A stretch of 6,063 bases of DNA from JADFAK01 sp047615865. GTDB lineage: Bacteria > Bacteroidota > Bacteroidia > Flavobacteriales_D > Sanyastnellaceae. The DNA is taken from the NCBI GenBank assembly GCA_047615865.1, contig JBLHIB010000160.1, positions 1-6,063 of the forward strand, written 5' to 3'. This document shows positions 6,019 through 6,063 of this stretch, one piece after another. Position 1 is the first letter of the stretch, and every line of letters begins with the position of its first letter. The notes below the pieces were generated by a model that worked only from the letters and a program-made list of their open reading frames with translations, made no database searches and was not told the origin of the DNA. A program made the translations under genes and the position numbers.

Positions 6019-6063
6019 ATGACACCAAAAAGACTTCTATCTCTTTTCATATTTATTTTATTA
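6019..6063 (+). CDS. Start of an apparently exported or membrane protein, 3' partial
   Basis: ATG 6019 opens a frame that runs to the window end, reading MTPKRLLSLFIFILL. One Lys-Arg pair followed by a continuous hydrophobic run fits a signal peptide or first membrane helix. The leader is strongly A/T-rich (AATTAAAAAGTAACC before the ATG), as is usual for Bacteroidota genes. It starts 51 bp after the attC-like hairpin and on the same strand as the recombinase. It is therefore the first candidate for cargo carried by that system. Only 15 codons are visible, so no family can be given. Confidence 0.55.
   Translation, partial: MTPKRLLSLFIFILL

Overview
The window most likely comes from a Bacteroidota chromosome, probably a flavobacterium-like lineage. 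This rests on protein style: the zinc-ribbon protein and the long-N-terminus tyrosine recombinase are recalled as typical of that phylum, Shine-Dalgarno sequences are mostly absent, and leaders are A/T-rich. I could run no database search, so genus and species are open.

Layout. Positions 1-516 hold the C-terminal half of selenide, water dikinase (selD), cut by the window edge. Positions 517-1124 are poorly coding. They contain one small possible secreted ORF on the plus strand and, on the minus strand, what looks like a decayed secreted-protein gene with a nonsense codon after its signal peptide and a frameshift near an A7 run. Positions 1125-1754 encode a stand-alone AlbA_2/Schlafen-type protein. 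Positions 1822-1941 carry four copies of a GTGGAAAATATTTA-like repeat at 31, 31 and 41 bp steps. I read these as one end of an IS21-like element abutting a Fic gene that has lost its 5' part (1886-2386). Positions 2556-4241 encode a flavin-dependent halogenase/monooxygenase-like protein with no pathway partners in view. Positions 4285-4653 (minus strand) encode a small zinc-ribbon protein. Positions 4759-5889 encode a complete tyrosine recombinase, followed directly by a 79-nt imperfect hairpin (5889-5967) and the first 15 codons of an apparently secreted or membrane protein (6019 to the window end).

The most interesting unit is the recombinase and its flanks. Downstream, GTGCTTAC, which begins on the last base of the stop codon, can pair with GTTAGGCAC, leaving one extra T. 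Between these arms lie nested inverted repeats and a 15-bp direct repeat. The right arm contains GTTAGGC, which fits the GTTRRRY core of integron attC sites. Upstream, a second imperfect hairpin (4664-4707) ends in CGGTTAG. The recombinase keeps all catalytic residues but lacks the extra segment typical of IntI. The layout therefore suggests a recombinase that carries its own folded site and may sit at the head of a cassette-like insertion, though this is inference. The rest of the window (IS end, broken Fic gene, decayed secreted gene, orphan halogenase) looks like an accessory region that has taken repeated insertions and losses next to the core gene selD.
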